A stretch of DNA of 64,000 bases from an uncultured Dysgonomonas sp. (GCA_900556485.1 USOX01000003.1:62001-126000), one strand, 5' to 3'. Positions 36,321-45,798 are shown, counted from the stretch's first letter. The notes: generated by a model from the letters alone, not told the origin. Program-made: numbers and translations.

Positions 36321-37703
36321 TTATTTTTCTTTTCTGTTTTTAATATACCAATCTCTAAAAGTCTGATCCGATAATTTAATCATCTCCCTGTCATTTCCTC
36401 CCGTCCATGGGTTCAGCTTACTATAAATAAGAAAGTCCGGAATAACAGGAAGTACTTTTTGCCCTACACTTTCGGCTGTACGAAATAGCGATGGATGGGC
36501 AAATACTTTTCCTGCTGCAGCAAAAGCAGCTCTTCGCTCTATAGGCAGAAGCCCCTCTTTTACCACCATCTCACGCCATTTATAAATCTGGTCTGCAATA
36601 TCTATTTTGACAGGACATACATCCGAACACGATCCGCACAATGTAGAATGAAATGGAAGCTCACTATATTTTTTGAGGTCGAAAGTAGGACTAAGGATAA
36701 TCCCTATTGGCCCCGAATAAGTAGATTCGTAAGCCAACCCTCCGCTACGCCTATAGACAGGACAGGTATTCATACAAGCCCCACAACGGATACATTTAAG
36801 CGAGTGCCAGAAATCCTTCATAGCCAACCGCTGGCTTCGCCCGTTATCGGTAAGTATAATATGTAATTCGCCCCCCTTGCGTGGACCTGTAAAATGCGAC
36901 GTATATTGAGTGGCTACCGTACCCAATGCGCTACGTGAAAGCAACCTGATAAATACGCCTAAGTCCTCAACTTTCGGCAAAATCTTCTCGATACCTATAC
37001 TGGCTATATGCAAAGGTGGAACGGAAGTACCTATATCGGCATTCCCTTCATTGGTGCAGACTACAAACGAACCTGTTTCGGCTATTGCAAAATTGGCACC
37101 TGTAAGCCCTGCTCCTGCCCGTAGAAAGCGAGGGCGTGCATTGTTGCGCATAGCCTCTGCCAGTGATGTGGGATCATCATTATCAGGATCAGTTCCTATA
37201 TTTGCTGCAAAAATCTTAGCAATGTCTTCTGTGGTTTTTTCTATGGCAGGCATTACAATATGTGCCGGAGGTTGTTTATCCAACTGCTGTATCCGTTCAC
37301 CAAGATCAGACTCTGTCACAGTTATGCCTTTCTCTTCAAGAAAGGGAACCATACCGCACTCCTCCTGAAGCATCGATTTACTCTTGATAATTTCTGAGAC
37401 TTTATGATTTTCGAGTATCTCATATACTATCTCGTTATGCTCCTGCGCATCCCTCGCCCAATGAACCACAGCTCCGCGAGCCTCAGCATTTTGCGCAAAC
37501 TGATCGAGATACTGATCAAGATGTGAAAGAGTATGCTCTTTTATCTGCGATGCCAGTTCCCGCAGTTCTTCCCACTCTGGTACAGATGCCGCTGCAATAT
37601 CCCTTTTAAGGCGTGCATTCCAAAGGTTTTTATCATGTTCTTGCTCGTGAATATCATCTTTTTCGATAAACCGTGCAGAATTTTTAGCTACATCTACTTT
37701 CAT
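36321..37703 (-). CDS. lutB: lactate utilization iron-sulfur protein B
   Basis: This 460-residue protein has an N-terminal LUD domain (about 60-300, RAGAGLTGANFAIAETGSF, NEGNADIGTSVPPLHI). Two 4Fe-4S motifs follow, CIRCGACMNTCPVY (about 310) and CGSCSDVCPVKIDI (about 355). A YkgF-type C-terminal segment contains HPSLFRTAESVGQK. It carries electrons in L-lactate oxidation to pyruvate. Its start overlaps the lutA stop by 4 bp (ATGA), indicating coupled translation. Confidence 0.94.
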   Translation of the reverse strand: MKVDVAKNSARFIEKDDIHEQEHDKNLWNARLKRDIAAASVPEWEELRELASQIKEHTLSHLDQYLDQFAQNAEARGAVVHWARDAQEHNEIVYEILENHKVSEIIKSKSMLQEECGMVPFLEEKGITVTESDLGERIQQLDKQPPAHIVMPAIEKTTEDIAKIFAANIGTDPDNDDPTSLAEAMRNNARPRFLRAGAGLTGANFAIAETGSFVVCTNEGNADIGTSVPPLHIASIGIEKILPKVEDLGVFIRLLSRSALGTVATQYTSHFTGPRKGGELHIILTDNGRSQRLAMKDFWHSLKCIRCGACMNTCPVYRRSGGLAYESTYSGPIGIILSPTFDLKKYSELPFHSTLCGSCSDVCPVKIDIADQIYKWREMVVKEGLLPIERRAAFAAAGKVFAHPSLFRTAESVGQKVLPVIPDFLIYSKLNPWTGGNDREMIKLSDQTFRDWYIKNRKEK

Positions 37704-38461
37704 GATTCCTGTACTTTAAAAGGTCCGCCATTCAAAACCTGAGCTATATGTATAAAAGGAATATGAGTTACACCACTCTTATGGGCAACACCTTGCTGAT
37801 GCATCAGGCACGACATATCGGGCGACACTACATATTCTGCTCCATGAGCCACATAATCGGCTACCTTATCGCATCCCATCTTAGTGCTTACCACCTCATC
37901 AGTAACACAGAATGTACCTCCAAAACCACAACATTCATCCGGGCGGCTCAGTTCCACAAGTTCGAGCCCCTCTACCATATTCAGCAGGTCGGCCGATTTA
38001 TTAAAAGGCTTTTCCATCAGTTCCGACGGACGGGCGATGTTAAGCCCCCTGATAGAACTGCAACTATTGTGCAAAGCAACCTTGTAGGGGAATTTTATAT
38101 CAGGAAATGATTCTACCTTTAGTATATCGTGCAAAAATTCGACCAGTTCATATGTTTTCTCTCTCACATGACGCACCTCATCGGTCTGCTCTAGCTTATC
38201 GTAATGTATACGTATTTGCTTCACACAGCTTCCGGCAGGCCCTACTACGTAATCGAAATCTTTGAAGTTATTTACAAATAGTTCTTCTGCCTGACGAGAA
38301 CTTTCAAAGTCGCCCTCGTTAGTCATTGGCTGCCCGCAACAAGTCTGTTCGAGCGGAAAACCGACATCTACTCCCAGTTTTTCCAGCAATTCGAGTGTCG
38401 CAATACCAACTTCGGGATAGATGGCATCAATATAACACGGAATGAATAATCCTACTCTCAT
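37700..38461 (-). CDS. lutA: lactate utilization protein A (Fe-S oxidoreductase)
   Basis: This 253-residue protein has two cysteine-rich CCG domains: FIPCYIDAIYPEVG with EQTCCGQPMTNEG, and ALHNSCSSIRG with DECCGFGGTFCV and SPDMSCLMHQQG. This is the LutA/YkgE pattern of heterodisulfide-reductase-like subunits. It is the first gene of the operon lutA-lutB-lutC. The 393-bp upstream spacer should hold the promoter, but no regulator gene of the LutR or LutP kind is nearby. Confidence 0.93.
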   Translation of the reverse strand: MRVGLFIPCYIDAIYPEVGIATLELLEKLGVDVGFPLEQTCCGQPMTNEGDFESSRQAEELFVNNFKDFDYVVGPAGSCVKQIRIHYDKLEQTDEVRHVREKTYELVEFLHDILKVESFPDIKFPYKVALHNSCSSIRGLNIARPSELMEKPFNKSADLLNMVEGLELVELSRPDECCGFGGTFCVTDEVVSTKMGCDKVADYVAHGAEYVVSPDMSCLMHQQGVAHKSGVTHIPFIHIAQVLNGGPFKVQES

Positions 38462-38854
38462 TTTGATGATAGTTTAAATAGAGGTTCTTATTACATTTTA
38501 ACGGTTGAAAGCCGAAATGGTTTAAGATTGAAGAAATATTAAGAAAAGAGAATTTGTAGTAGGTTGAGATAGGGTATAAAAAACGATAGGACAAATGAAT
38601 ACATTAGCGTCGCTACTGAGCAAGTCCTTTCGCATGATCAATTAAGTCACACGATTCAATCGTGCGACAGCGTTGGGGATGAAGAGTGTTCCAAAAGTAA
38701 AGTCACATTATCAAAATAGTCCTCTTCTTTGTCATTCTGAGTGTAACGAAGAATCCCAACTCTATGGCACGAGATGTTTCACTCCGTTCAACATGACAAA
38801 AAGATATAAAAAGAATACTTTTGAGGCAGCCTCAACAAACTATTCTACAAACTC
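38462..38854. repeat. 393-bp spacer with a decayed REP and a GTCATTCTGA-type repeat
   Basis: No gene is supported. The decayed third copy of the REP-like element lies near 38611-38672 (right arm CACACGATTCAATCGTGCGA). A copy of the widely dispersed GTCATTCTGA...AACATGAC palindrome lies at 38728-38800. The lut promoter must lie on the left, but I see no clear box. Confidence 0.65.
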
Positions 38855-40141
38855 TTAAGGAAAAACTTCTAAAGCATCAGCCACCACAAAATTACTGCCG
38901 CCGATAAATATAAAATCGTTTGGAGAAGCCCAGTCTTTTGCGGCATGCACTGCTTCGGCTACAGTATGGTATGGATAACCCATCAACCCTTTCTTCTGAG
39001 CAAGCATTTGCAGTTCCATCTCATTCATAGAACGAGGAATAGATGCCCTTGTGAAATAATAAATAGCATTGCGGGGCAAGAGCGATAAAACTTTGGTTAT
39101 ATCCTTATCGTTTACCATGCCCAATACAATATGTAAAGTCTCGTATTTCTCGTTAGCCAACTGCTGCACAATATATTCCATACCTGCCACATTATGCGCA
39201 GTATCGCAAACAATCTTCGGATGATGGTCTTGCAATATCTGCCAGCGCCCCATCAGTCCGGTAAGCTTTGTCACATAAGCGAAGCCATTGTATACAGCTT
39301 TAGATGGAATATGATAACCCTGCTTTATCAGTTCCCTGACAGCACAAAGCACCGTTGCCGCATTCTTCAATTGAGCATAACCCGAAAGCTCGCCTCTGAT
39401 TTGCAGGTAATATTTAGTATCGAAAAGCCAGCCACTAGCTGTTTTCAGGCTGGTTATTATCATATTTTCGTCTTCGGCAAAAAGAATAGGTGCCCCTACC
39501 CTCTGTGCGGTTTCTTCAAAAACCTGTCTTACTTCGCCTTCTGCCTCACCAATTATAACAGGGATATTCGGTTTTATAATTCCGGCTTTTTCGGCTGCAA
39601 TTTTCGGAAGTGTGTCTCCAAGAAATTGCATATGATCGAAGCTTATATTTGTAATGATACTCAGCTCCGGCGTTATAATATTGGTGCTGTCGAGCCTTCC
39701 GCCCAATCCGACTTCTATTATAGCCACATCTACTCCCATATCGGCAAAATACTGGAATGCCATTGTCATCGTCAGTTCAAAAAACGACGGATGCACAGGC
39801 TCGAACCATTCTTTGTACATCTCTACAAAGTCCGCAACATATTCTTCCGATATTTTCTCGCCATTTACACGGATACGCTCCCTGAAATCGACCAGATGGG
39901 GCGAAGTATAAAGCCCTACCTTATAGCCCGATTGTTCAAGGATAGCAGCCAAAAGATGCGATGTAGACCCTTTGCCGTTCGTTCCTGCAACATGGATTGT
40001 TTTATATTTTCGGTGAGGATGTGAGAAGAGTTCATCAAGCGCGAGGCTATTGTCGAGCCCTTCTTTATATGCGCTGCCACCTACTTTTTGATATACGGGC
40101 AGCTGATTATATAGATATTCTAGAGTATCGTTATAAGTCAT
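38855..40141 (-). CDS. folC: bifunctional folylpolyglutamate / dihydrofolate synthase
   Basis: This 428-residue Mur-ligase-family protein has the P-loop VAGTNGKGSTSHLLAAILE (about 50-65), LYTSPHLVDFRERI, FFELTMTMAFQYFAD, EVGLGGRLDSTN and SFDHMQFLGDTL (family STISLDHMDLLGDTI-like block). Its C-terminal domain has CDTAHNVAGMEYI. It adds glutamate to folates and makes dihydrofolate from dihydropteroate. It is a single-gene unit with repeat-rich DNA downstream. Confidence 0.95.
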   Translation of the reverse strand: MTYNDTLEYLYNQLPVYQKVGGSAYKEGLDNSLALDELFSHPHRKYKTIHVAGTNGKGSTSHLLAAILEQSGYKVGLYTSPHLVDFRERIRVNGEKISEEYVADFVEMYKEWFEPVHPSFFELTMTMAFQYFADMGVDVAIIEVGLGGRLDSTNIITPELSIITNISFDHMQFLGDTLPKIAAEKAGIIKPNIPVIIGEAEGEVRQVFEETAQRVGAPILFAEDENMIITSLKTASGWLFDTKYYLQIRGELSGYAQLKNAATVLCAVRELIKQGYHIPSKAVYNGFAYVTKLTGLMGRWQILQDHHPKIVCDTAHNVAGMEYIVQQLANEKYETLHIVLGMVNDKDITKVLSLLPRNAIYYFTRASIPRSMNEMELQMLAQKKGLMGYPYHTVAEAVHAAKDWASPNDFIFIGGSNFVVADALEVFP

Positions 40142-40349
40142 TGTCTTTCAATTTCCTTTCTCTGCGAAAGAGAGAAAAAAAGTAATTATCTTGTCTTTTC
40201 CGCTACAGTATGCAAACCTATCGTAATACTTAAACGGTGTGGAACTACCTCCGGGCAGTTAATTTCACAAATTTAGTAATAATTATCTCACAGACCTTAA
40301 TATTTGTACAGACAATTAACTATAAGTTATGAACAGCCTTCACAGGCAT

Positions 40350-40835
40350 TCAGTTCAGATACTCCCCTATATAATTTATAAAACGAACCGTTTCCCTTTC
40401 TATCAGCTCGGTCAGCAAATCCAGATCGTCAAAATCGGGATGCCTCACAATTATGGCTTGCAAAATAGCATCTTTTGGTGTATCGGCAATAGGATACGTA
40501 TTCCAGCTATTGTCTTTAAACAGTTTCCAGTATTGCTCCTGCATTTGTTTATTTTGTCCAACCAGCCAGACTTCGAAATGCAGTTTTTCATGATTAAATA
40601 CAATAGCCACTTTCAGGCTTTTATCCTTTACAGCTCTAGGCGTGAATGTAAAGAATGTTATATCCATATATCCCTGATACAGGCTTCCAACTGTAAATTC
40701 GTCGGGATATTGATCCATAAAGTAAGTCCTGAGCTTCATCATATACTCCATCAGAGCTTTATAGGCTCTGGGCACAATACCTACTTCCATTTGTTCATGG
40801 TACTCACTGATGTACTCTCCAAGGTGTGTCTTCAT
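40350..40835 (-). CDS. conserved protein of unknown function (DUF7000-like)
   Basis: This 161-residue soluble protein has no signal peptide. It contains EYHEQMEVGIVPRAYKALMEYM, YQGYMDITFFTFTP, VAIVFNHEKLHFEVWLVGQN and DFDDLDLLTELIERETVRFI. The look is that of a small Bacteroidetes family with an enzyme-like alpha/beta core, but I cannot name a reaction. Its start overlaps the end of the NTF2-like gene upstream by 32 bp, so the two are translated together. Confidence 0.75.
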   Translation of the reverse strand: MKTHLGEYISEYHEQMEVGIVPRAYKALMEYMMKLRTYFMDQYPDEFTVGSLYQGYMDITFFTFTPRAVKDKSLKVAIVFNHEKLHFEVWLVGQNKQMQEQYWKLFKDNSWNTYPIADTPKDAILQAIIVRHPDFDDLDLLTELIERETVRFINYIGEYLN

Positions 40836-41229
40836 TTCTATTAATTATTTCTACAGGGAATATGTTATCGGCATATACCTGCCATTGCTTTACGCGATTA
40901 TCTTCAATAATGGCTGTCCATGCAGCGGGAACACGCCAGTAGTTTGTATTATCCGCATTTTTCAGGTTTTTATATGTTCCGCCGGCATAGCCAAGAATAC
41001 AAAGTAAAGAATCTTTCTCCAGAATATTGTTAATTTCTATTTTATAATCGGGAAACATTTTAAAATATCCAATCCACGATTGCTTCATATCATCCCGCCC
41101 CATTACCTTATTGTCATGGGCATCTATAAAGATATGATCTTCTGCCATCAGATCATATAACCTGTCTGTATCAGCTGTGTTTATGGCCTCTACATAATCT
41201 TGTAAAATTTTTTGCTTCGATTCTGTCAT
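40804..41229 (-). CDS. NTF2-like (SnoaL-type) protein
   Basis: This 141-residue protein has the NTF2/SnoaL cone-fold pattern: an N-terminal helix (KQKILQDYVEAINTADTDRLYDLMAEDHIFIDAHDNKVMG), the GRDDMKQSWIGYFKMFPDYKIEI segment, and a last strand with TAIIEDNRVKQWQVYADN. Members are small isomerases, hydrolases or ligand binders; no specific function is evident. It overlaps the next gene by 32 bp in a two-gene operon. Confidence 0.82.
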   Translation of the reverse strand: MTESKQKILQDYVEAINTADTDRLYDLMAEDHIFIDAHDNKVMGRDDMKQSWIGYFKMFPDYKIEINNILEKDSLLCILGYAGGTYKNLKNADNTNYWRVPAAWTAIIEDNRVKQWQVYADNIFPVEIINRNEDTPWRVHQ

Positions 41230-41321
41230 AGTATAAATATTTTATTTTTTTTAAAAGTTGAACACAAAGGGCACGAATTGGATCATATAAATACAATGCA
41301 TCAAAACATGCCCTTGCATAT

Positions 41322-41921
41322 CTAATTCAATTTCAATTGCTTAACAAAATGTTTAGCTAATTCTCTACCTGCCTTTGCATATGACTCCTGAATACGGTAA
41401 GCCACATCAAAATCGTCGCCCCAGAAATTATTAGCAGAAGCCTTTTTCACCGACACAACAGCAACTTCCTCGCCTGTAGGTATATGCGTAAATGTACAAG
41501 TAAGGCTTACCTCTGCGTTTTTACGGGCAACAGCTACATTAAATCCCGGCTCGGTATGATGCGTGTTTACTGTCATCAGGTAATCGCCCTCTTCACCTAT
41601 CAATGCACCGTTCTTTTCGCTCATCCGTTTATTGAACAATTCTATAAATTTAGGTTCGAATCGGTCGGCACGGTCATTTATCCATCTTTTGTGCCATGTA
41701 TCTCCACTTCCGTAAGCATCTTTGTTTTGTTTATCTATCTTTTCTTTCACATATACGGCCTCTTCTTTCTTGCCCACCTTCATATCATTATAGGTAAAAG
41801 CCACCTTGATACTTTGTTCTGTTTTCAGAAAATCGATGGAACCGGATTCTACCTTGATCTTTTGAGAAAATACGCTCGTAGTTGTAAAAACAAGGATTAG
41901 TGTCAGTAAAACTTTTTTCAT
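41322..41921 (-). CDS. secreted protein of unknown function
   Basis: This 199-residue protein has a clear signal peptide (1-19, TTTSVFSQ). I do not recognise a named domain. The mature part starts KIKVESGSIDFLKTEQSIKVAFTYNDM and contains LIGEEGDYLMTVNTHHTEPGF, followed by ISL/VSLTCTF-type strands. It ends in a helix (YAKAGRELAKHFVKQLKLN), a pattern seen in periplasmic proteins of the DUF4136 or lipocalin-like kind. It stands alone. Confidence 0.75.
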   Translation of the reverse strand: MKKVLLTLILVFTTTSVFSQKIKVESGSIDFLKTEQSIKVAFTYNDMKVGKKEEAVYVKEKIDKQNKDAYGSGDTWHKRWINDRADRFEPKFIELFNKRMSEKNGALIGEEGDYLMTVNTHHTEPGFNVAVARKNAEVSLTCTFTHIPTGEEVAVVSVKKASANNFWGDDFDVAYRIQESYAKAGRELAKHFVKQLKLN

Positions 41922-41997
41922 GTGTCTTTAAGTGTTTTGTTAATAATTTATTAGGAATATATATTTACTCTGTAACATTTGCTAATATGTTATTATG

Positions 41998-43167
41998 CTA
42001 ATTTACTAATTGATTAACAGGAATATACCCTGTTTTCTCTACCAATTCTTGCCCCTGAGGCGATAATATCCAATGGATAAAGTCTTCTACATTCTTATTG
42101 TTAGTATCTGTGGTGATGGCATAGAAATCGCCGACAAAAGGGTATTTACCCGAACGGATTGTTTCTTTACTCGGTTCTATACCATTCACTTTGATTAGCT
42201 TAATCTGATTATTACCAATCATTTCGGTAGCAAAAAACAAAAATGTATAGCCTATAGCATTGCCAAAGTTCTTATATGTAGCCGTACGGTCTATAATTTC
42301 GCCCATGCCCCCTACCCTGTTATTCCGGGGTGGCTCCATCAATGGCTTTTCGCCCATAATCTTCTCCAGCATTGTTTGGCTTCCGCTGTTATGCGGGCGT
42401 TGAAATGCCTTTATTTCTTCATTCCTTCCTCCCACTTCTTTCCAGTTGGTTATCTTCCCCGAATAGATATCCTGTATTTGCTCCACCGAAAGTTCAGACA
42501 CAGGATTCTCTGCATTTACAAAGAAGACAAAGGCCTCCTTGCCTATTGCCGTCAGTTTATATTCCTTACCAAAATTTTTAGCTTCCTCTACTTGCCTTTT
42601 GGATGGCGCCGCACAGAATATAAGATCGGCATCGCCATACAGTAAATGACTATAAGCTTCCGGTGTGGTACTACACGACACTTGCCCTCCATAAGGATTA
42701 TAATCACCACGCGGAAAAGTAGCCTCTACAAACGCTGCATACAATGGATAGAGAGCGGTTGCCCCATCTATTATTAGACTGTCCTGAACTTGGAAAGTGG
42801 ATGGTTCATCCAGGCGCGCAATCTGTGAACTATCTGTAAATGGCTTATATTTAAACAGATCCACTCCCTGATCGCTTACTGTAGGAATACTTTCTATATA
42901 CATTTTTCGTCCGTTGTATATCATAAATGTACTTAATGAAACAAACACAATACCTATGAGTAAATAATCTCTTGTCTTCTTCGAAAACTTCCTTACAGCC
43001 AATAAGATCATCCATACCGAAAGGAGGACATATGTAACAGTAATAAATATAGAATAAAACTCCCCTTCTCCATTTAATGCCATCATTAGCATAATAAAAA
43101 GACCAAAAGGTGCCAAAAGGAGAATCACGAAAATAGCTAAAGCAACCCGATATGCAGTTTTTTTCAT
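41998..43167 (-). CDS. membrane-tethered PstS-like phosphate-binding protein
   Basis: This 389-residue protein has three N-terminal membrane helices (about 8-30, 37-58, 68-84) and then a periplasmic binding domain of PstS type (LIIDGATALYPLYAAFVEA, LIFCAAPSKRQVEEA, SVEQIQDIYSGKITNWKEVGG, RPHNSGSQTMLEKIMG, YPFVGDFYAITT, FIHWILSPQGQELVEKTGYIPV). PstS proteins bind inorganic phosphate for ABC uptake, but here there are no pstCAB genes and the domain is tied to the membrane. A sensing rather than uptake role is plausible. It overlaps the HXXEE gene by 4 bp. Confidence 0.85.
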   Translation of the reverse strand: MKKTAYRVALAIFVILLLAPFGLFIMLMMALNGEGEFYSIFITVTYVLLSVWMILLAVRKFSKKTRDYLLIGIVFVSLSTFMIYNGRKMYIESIPTVSDQGVDLFKYKPFTDSSQIARLDEPSTFQVQDSLIIDGATALYPLYAAFVEATFPRGDYNPYGGQVSCSTTPEAYSHLLYGDADLIFCAAPSKRQVEEAKNFGKEYKLTAIGKEAFVFFVNAENPVSELSVEQIQDIYSGKITNWKEVGGRNEEIKAFQRPHNSGSQTMLEKIMGEKPLMEPPRNNRVGGMGEIIDRTATYKNFGNAIGYTFLFFATEMIGNNQIKLIKVNGIEPSKETIRSGKYPFVGDFYAITTDTNNKNVEDFIHWILSPQGQELVEKTGYIPVNQLVN

Positions 43168-43625
43168 TTCTTATTCATTTTTTGTTTCAACAATTGCAGC
43201 ATCACAGGAAAAGACATAATAAGGAATCCCCCAACCAGCGATAATGTCAAAAATAATGGAGTAAGTATTTCCTTTTCCCAGGCAATATAGTATGCCCAGG
43301 CAGATAATGGTAAAAAGAATAAAATGGAGGTAATCACACCCGGCGAAAAGCAACGCTTTGCAATGGTAGTGCCTATGTGGGCGAACAACGCATTCACTGT
43401 AGCCAGCCCAACAAAGAGATAAGCAAACACAGGACAATCGAATCCTACAGCCGAGCAACATATGCCTAATACGATAACAGCGGCATTTGCTAACAGAAAC
43501 TCACTCCAATCCATTTTCAGACCGGAAGTTTTCTCTGCCCACGACTTCCAGTCGAGGATATATTCTTCGAGTATATGGGCTGAGTATGCTACTGAGAGAG
43601 CCCAGAACGGCACGTTTTCCATATC
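43164..43625 (-). CDS. HXXEE-domain membrane protein
   Basis: The likely start is the ATG at 43625 (MENVPFWALSVAYSAHILEEYILDW), because the longer frame up to 43706 would overlap the upstream gene and lacks the domain start. The 153-residue product has five or so membrane helices and the HXXEE signature (HILEE), with a second family block GTTIAKRCFSPGVITSILFFLP. Its function is unknown. It lies between the unknown secreted gene (5 bp gap) and the PstS-like gene (4 bp overlap), so all three form one operon. Confidence 0.8.
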   Translation of the reverse strand, partial: DMENVPFWALSVAYSAHILEEYILDWKSWAEKTSGLKMDWSEFLLANAAVIVLGICCSAVGFDCPVFAYLFVGLATVNALFAHIGTTIAKRCFSPGVITSILFFLPLSAWAYYIAWEKEILTPLFLTLSLVGGFLIMSFPVMLQLLKQKMNKK

Positions 43626-43629
43626 TATA

Positions 43630-44517
43630 TCAGTTATCCACCTCATACAGCCTGTTCTTCCGGTAAGAATAGCTATATTGAGGCTCATCATTATAGTTGA
43701 GTCCAATATTCATCCATTCGGAATAAATCTGTATATGAGGAACATTGCTTTCTGTCTGTATATCACTTTCCAATAAATAACTGGCTTTTGCTTGCTTTAT
43801 CATTCTTCCGGCTTCAAATACATAAAAAAAGATATTATCCATGATTATATACCGGTCTTTGAAGCGAATTGGTTTACAAAATGGCGGGTTTAGTTTTATA
43901 TCTAAGTTGTTATCATTATACAATACCTTATATTCACCTGCCTGGAAATATATATTCATTTCATCTGTCTGATAAACGTCAAATCTATAATTATCACCTG
44001 TATCCTCAACTTGCTTATGTGAAACCAAAGGATTTATCTTATTAAAGAAAATGTCTCTTGTTAAATTGATTTTATTGATTGTAGTATCGCAATAAAAGGG
44101 TTCGAAATCCGGATGAGCAAAATAATCAATGATTTTCACCAAATCTTTATAAGAAAAATACATCATAAAAAAATGCGGATAATTTATACTGATACGATAT
44201 GCGCCATTAGTCTCAAATACTTCGAGCAAATAGCGTTGGCGTTCGTATTGAAAACCATTGATATCATATATTACAGGTTTATCCTTAAGGCTACCATTTT
44301 CAACTTTCTGTTTTACATAATGGTTTAACCTCACAGAGGTGGAAAACATTTCGGGACTACGACTCATACTACCCATCAATTGATCTGCTCTATACTCAAA
44401 ATAAGGGAATTTATAATGCCAGCCATACCATTCTGTAGAATTTAATGTAGTATTAATTGTACAAAAAAGAAATACAAATATAATAACTCGAAATTTACAG
44501 ATATGTTGTTTTTCCAT
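43630..44517 (-). CDS. secreted or membrane-anchored protein of unknown function
   Basis: This 295-residue protein starts with a signal or anchor segment (about 9-26, FRVIIFVFLFCTINTTLN). It has no domain I recognise. It is rich in Tyr and Phe, with strands such as FQYERQRYLLEVFETNG, YRISINYPHFFMMYF and YIIMDNIFFYVFEAGRM, which suggests a beta-rich extracytoplasmic fold. It is the first gene of a three-gene operon with HXXEE and PstS-like proteins. The 1.28-kb spacer before it holds a G+C-rich element. Confidence 0.7.
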   Translation of the reverse strand: MEKQHICKFRVIIFVFLFCTINTTLNSTEWYGWHYKFPYFEYRADQLMGSMSRSPEMFSTSVRLNHYVKQKVENGSLKDKPVIYDINGFQYERQRYLLEVFETNGAYRISINYPHFFMMYFSYKDLVKIIDYFAHPDFEPFYCDTTINKINLTRDIFFNKINPLVSHKQVEDTGDNYRFDVYQTDEMNIYFQAGEYKVLYNDNNLDIKLNPPFCKPIRFKDRYIIMDNIFFYVFEAGRMIKQAKASYLLESDIQTESNVPHIQIYSEWMNIGLNYNDEPQYSYSYRKNRLYEVDN

Positions 44518-44639
44518 AGCACCAATTTACATGACGAATAAACAAATATATGAATTATGGAACAGATATAATAAGGTTGGCTTTATTAACTTTTATGAAT
44601 AACACCAATCAGTGATTGAATGCTAAAAAAAGATTCTAT

Positions 44640-45122
44640 TAATTTATACTGCGCGCAATCACAGATTGCTTGCCTTACTTTTGGCCAAATTCCCAAAAGT
44701 AAGCAAAAACTCTTTTGCGCCACGCCTCGCTGTACGACCCTCCATCATCTTGTCGGCTGAATGAAGTGAAGCTAGAACCAATCCTTCTGATATTCAGAAA
44801 GACTTGTAAAACAGCATCCCCACTTCATTCTACGCCGCCTTCGATGGGTGGGTACCCCGTACGCTCAACGAACGGCGCTAAGGCAAAGCCCTGACAAGGG
44901 AGAGGATAATCCGGTTCTTGTCGTGCGTCAGCTTCCTGTGCATAGAGTCTCGCAGGCGGGCACCTGTCCGGTGAAGGCGGCGTAGAATCAAACGGGGCGA
45001 TAGCCCGTAGGTTTGATTCAGCCGGCAAGCCGATGACAGGTCGCCGAGGGGCTCAGCACTAGCCTTTTGCCTTCTTTTGGGCAATACCAAAAGAAGGGGC
45101 AAGCCCGGGAGGGCGCGACAGT
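44640..45122. repeat. 480-bp G+C-rich non-coding element bounded by similar hairpins
   Basis: G+C rises to roughly 50-55 percent here, against about 35 percent around it. The element is bounded by two related hairpins: CTTACTTTTG ... CAAAAGTAAG at about 44674-44702, and CCTTCTTTTGG ... CCAAAAGAAGG at about 45070-45097. Inside, ATTCTACGCCGCCTTC (about 44828) and its inverse GAAGGCGGCGTAGAAT (about 44976) form a 16-bp dyad some 130 bp apart. GAATCAAAC ... GTTTGATTC makes another stem at about 44986-45020. Only short minus-strand frames without known domains are open. It may be a dispersed repeat or a structured RNA. Confidence 0.7.
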
Positions 45123-45798
45123 AATGAGTAAAGGATCATAAATCAGAATATGATTGCCTTTATGTATAATTTAAAAGAACATATGTTTCAATTACTGATT
45201 CGCATAAATCTTTCTTTTCACCACAAAGGGGGAGCATTATAAAAAAGCAAACCGTACTTCTAACCTGTTTGGGGTAAATGAAGTACGGTTCTAGTTTATG
45301 TTCCGAAACCGGATAGGTTGGAAAGTCGTTCGTCTTTCTGGATAATTACTTTTCACTTTCTTTGAATTGTATATAGATTTGTCTTCAATATTTCTATTGA
45401 TCCAGAAGCGTCTTGTTCCATATTACTTAAACGTACAAATAGAGCGTTTTGTTTAGTAATTTATTTTTATTTATTTCCATTCTAATTTATATTCGATCTA
45501 ACAATCTGGAAACTAATAAGCAGATATCTGTTCTATAAATAAATATGCCTTTGACAAACTAGTTTTATTGGCATGAGAGACGTTTTTCAAAATATAAGAT
45601 CAATAGTCTATATTATCTCTACTAGCTGATACTAAGCAACTTTAGTTTATTTTAGTCATAAATAAAAACACAACATAGCGTCATTTAAACACAAAAATAA
45701 ATAAGAAATTTGATATAATATCAATAAGCATATTAATTAACAATCAAACATTGCTAAACAGAATAGTAATTCGAAGATTTATCCTAAATAATTTTTAG
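45123..45798. other. spacer between the G+C-rich element and the TonB receptor gene
   Basis: No gene is visible in this A+T-rich stretch of 676 bp. It holds the hairpin at 45250-45290; apart from that I see nothing I can name. Confidence 0.4.
45250..45290 (-). terminator. terminator-like hairpin in the long spacer
   Basis: AACCGTACTTC and GAAGTACGGTT form a perfect 11-bp stem; on the minus strand it is followed by TGCTTTTTTATA. It lies about 510 bp past the TonB receptor stop, so it could end a long 3' region or a separate small transcript. Confidence 0.55.

Noticed and set aside
38673..38858. 61-codon frame in the spacer before folC
   Set aside because: It runs through a known type of dispersed palindrome and encodes no recognisable feature.
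43626..43706. Longer start for the HXXEE protein
   Set aside because: It would overlap the upstream gene by about 77 bp and add residues not seen in the domain; the ATG at 43625 sits 5 bp after the upstream stop.
44825..45102. Two open frames of 67-74 codons on the minus strand in the G+C-rich element
   Set aside because: They overlap each other and follow palindromic sequence; no domain, start context or codon pattern supports them.
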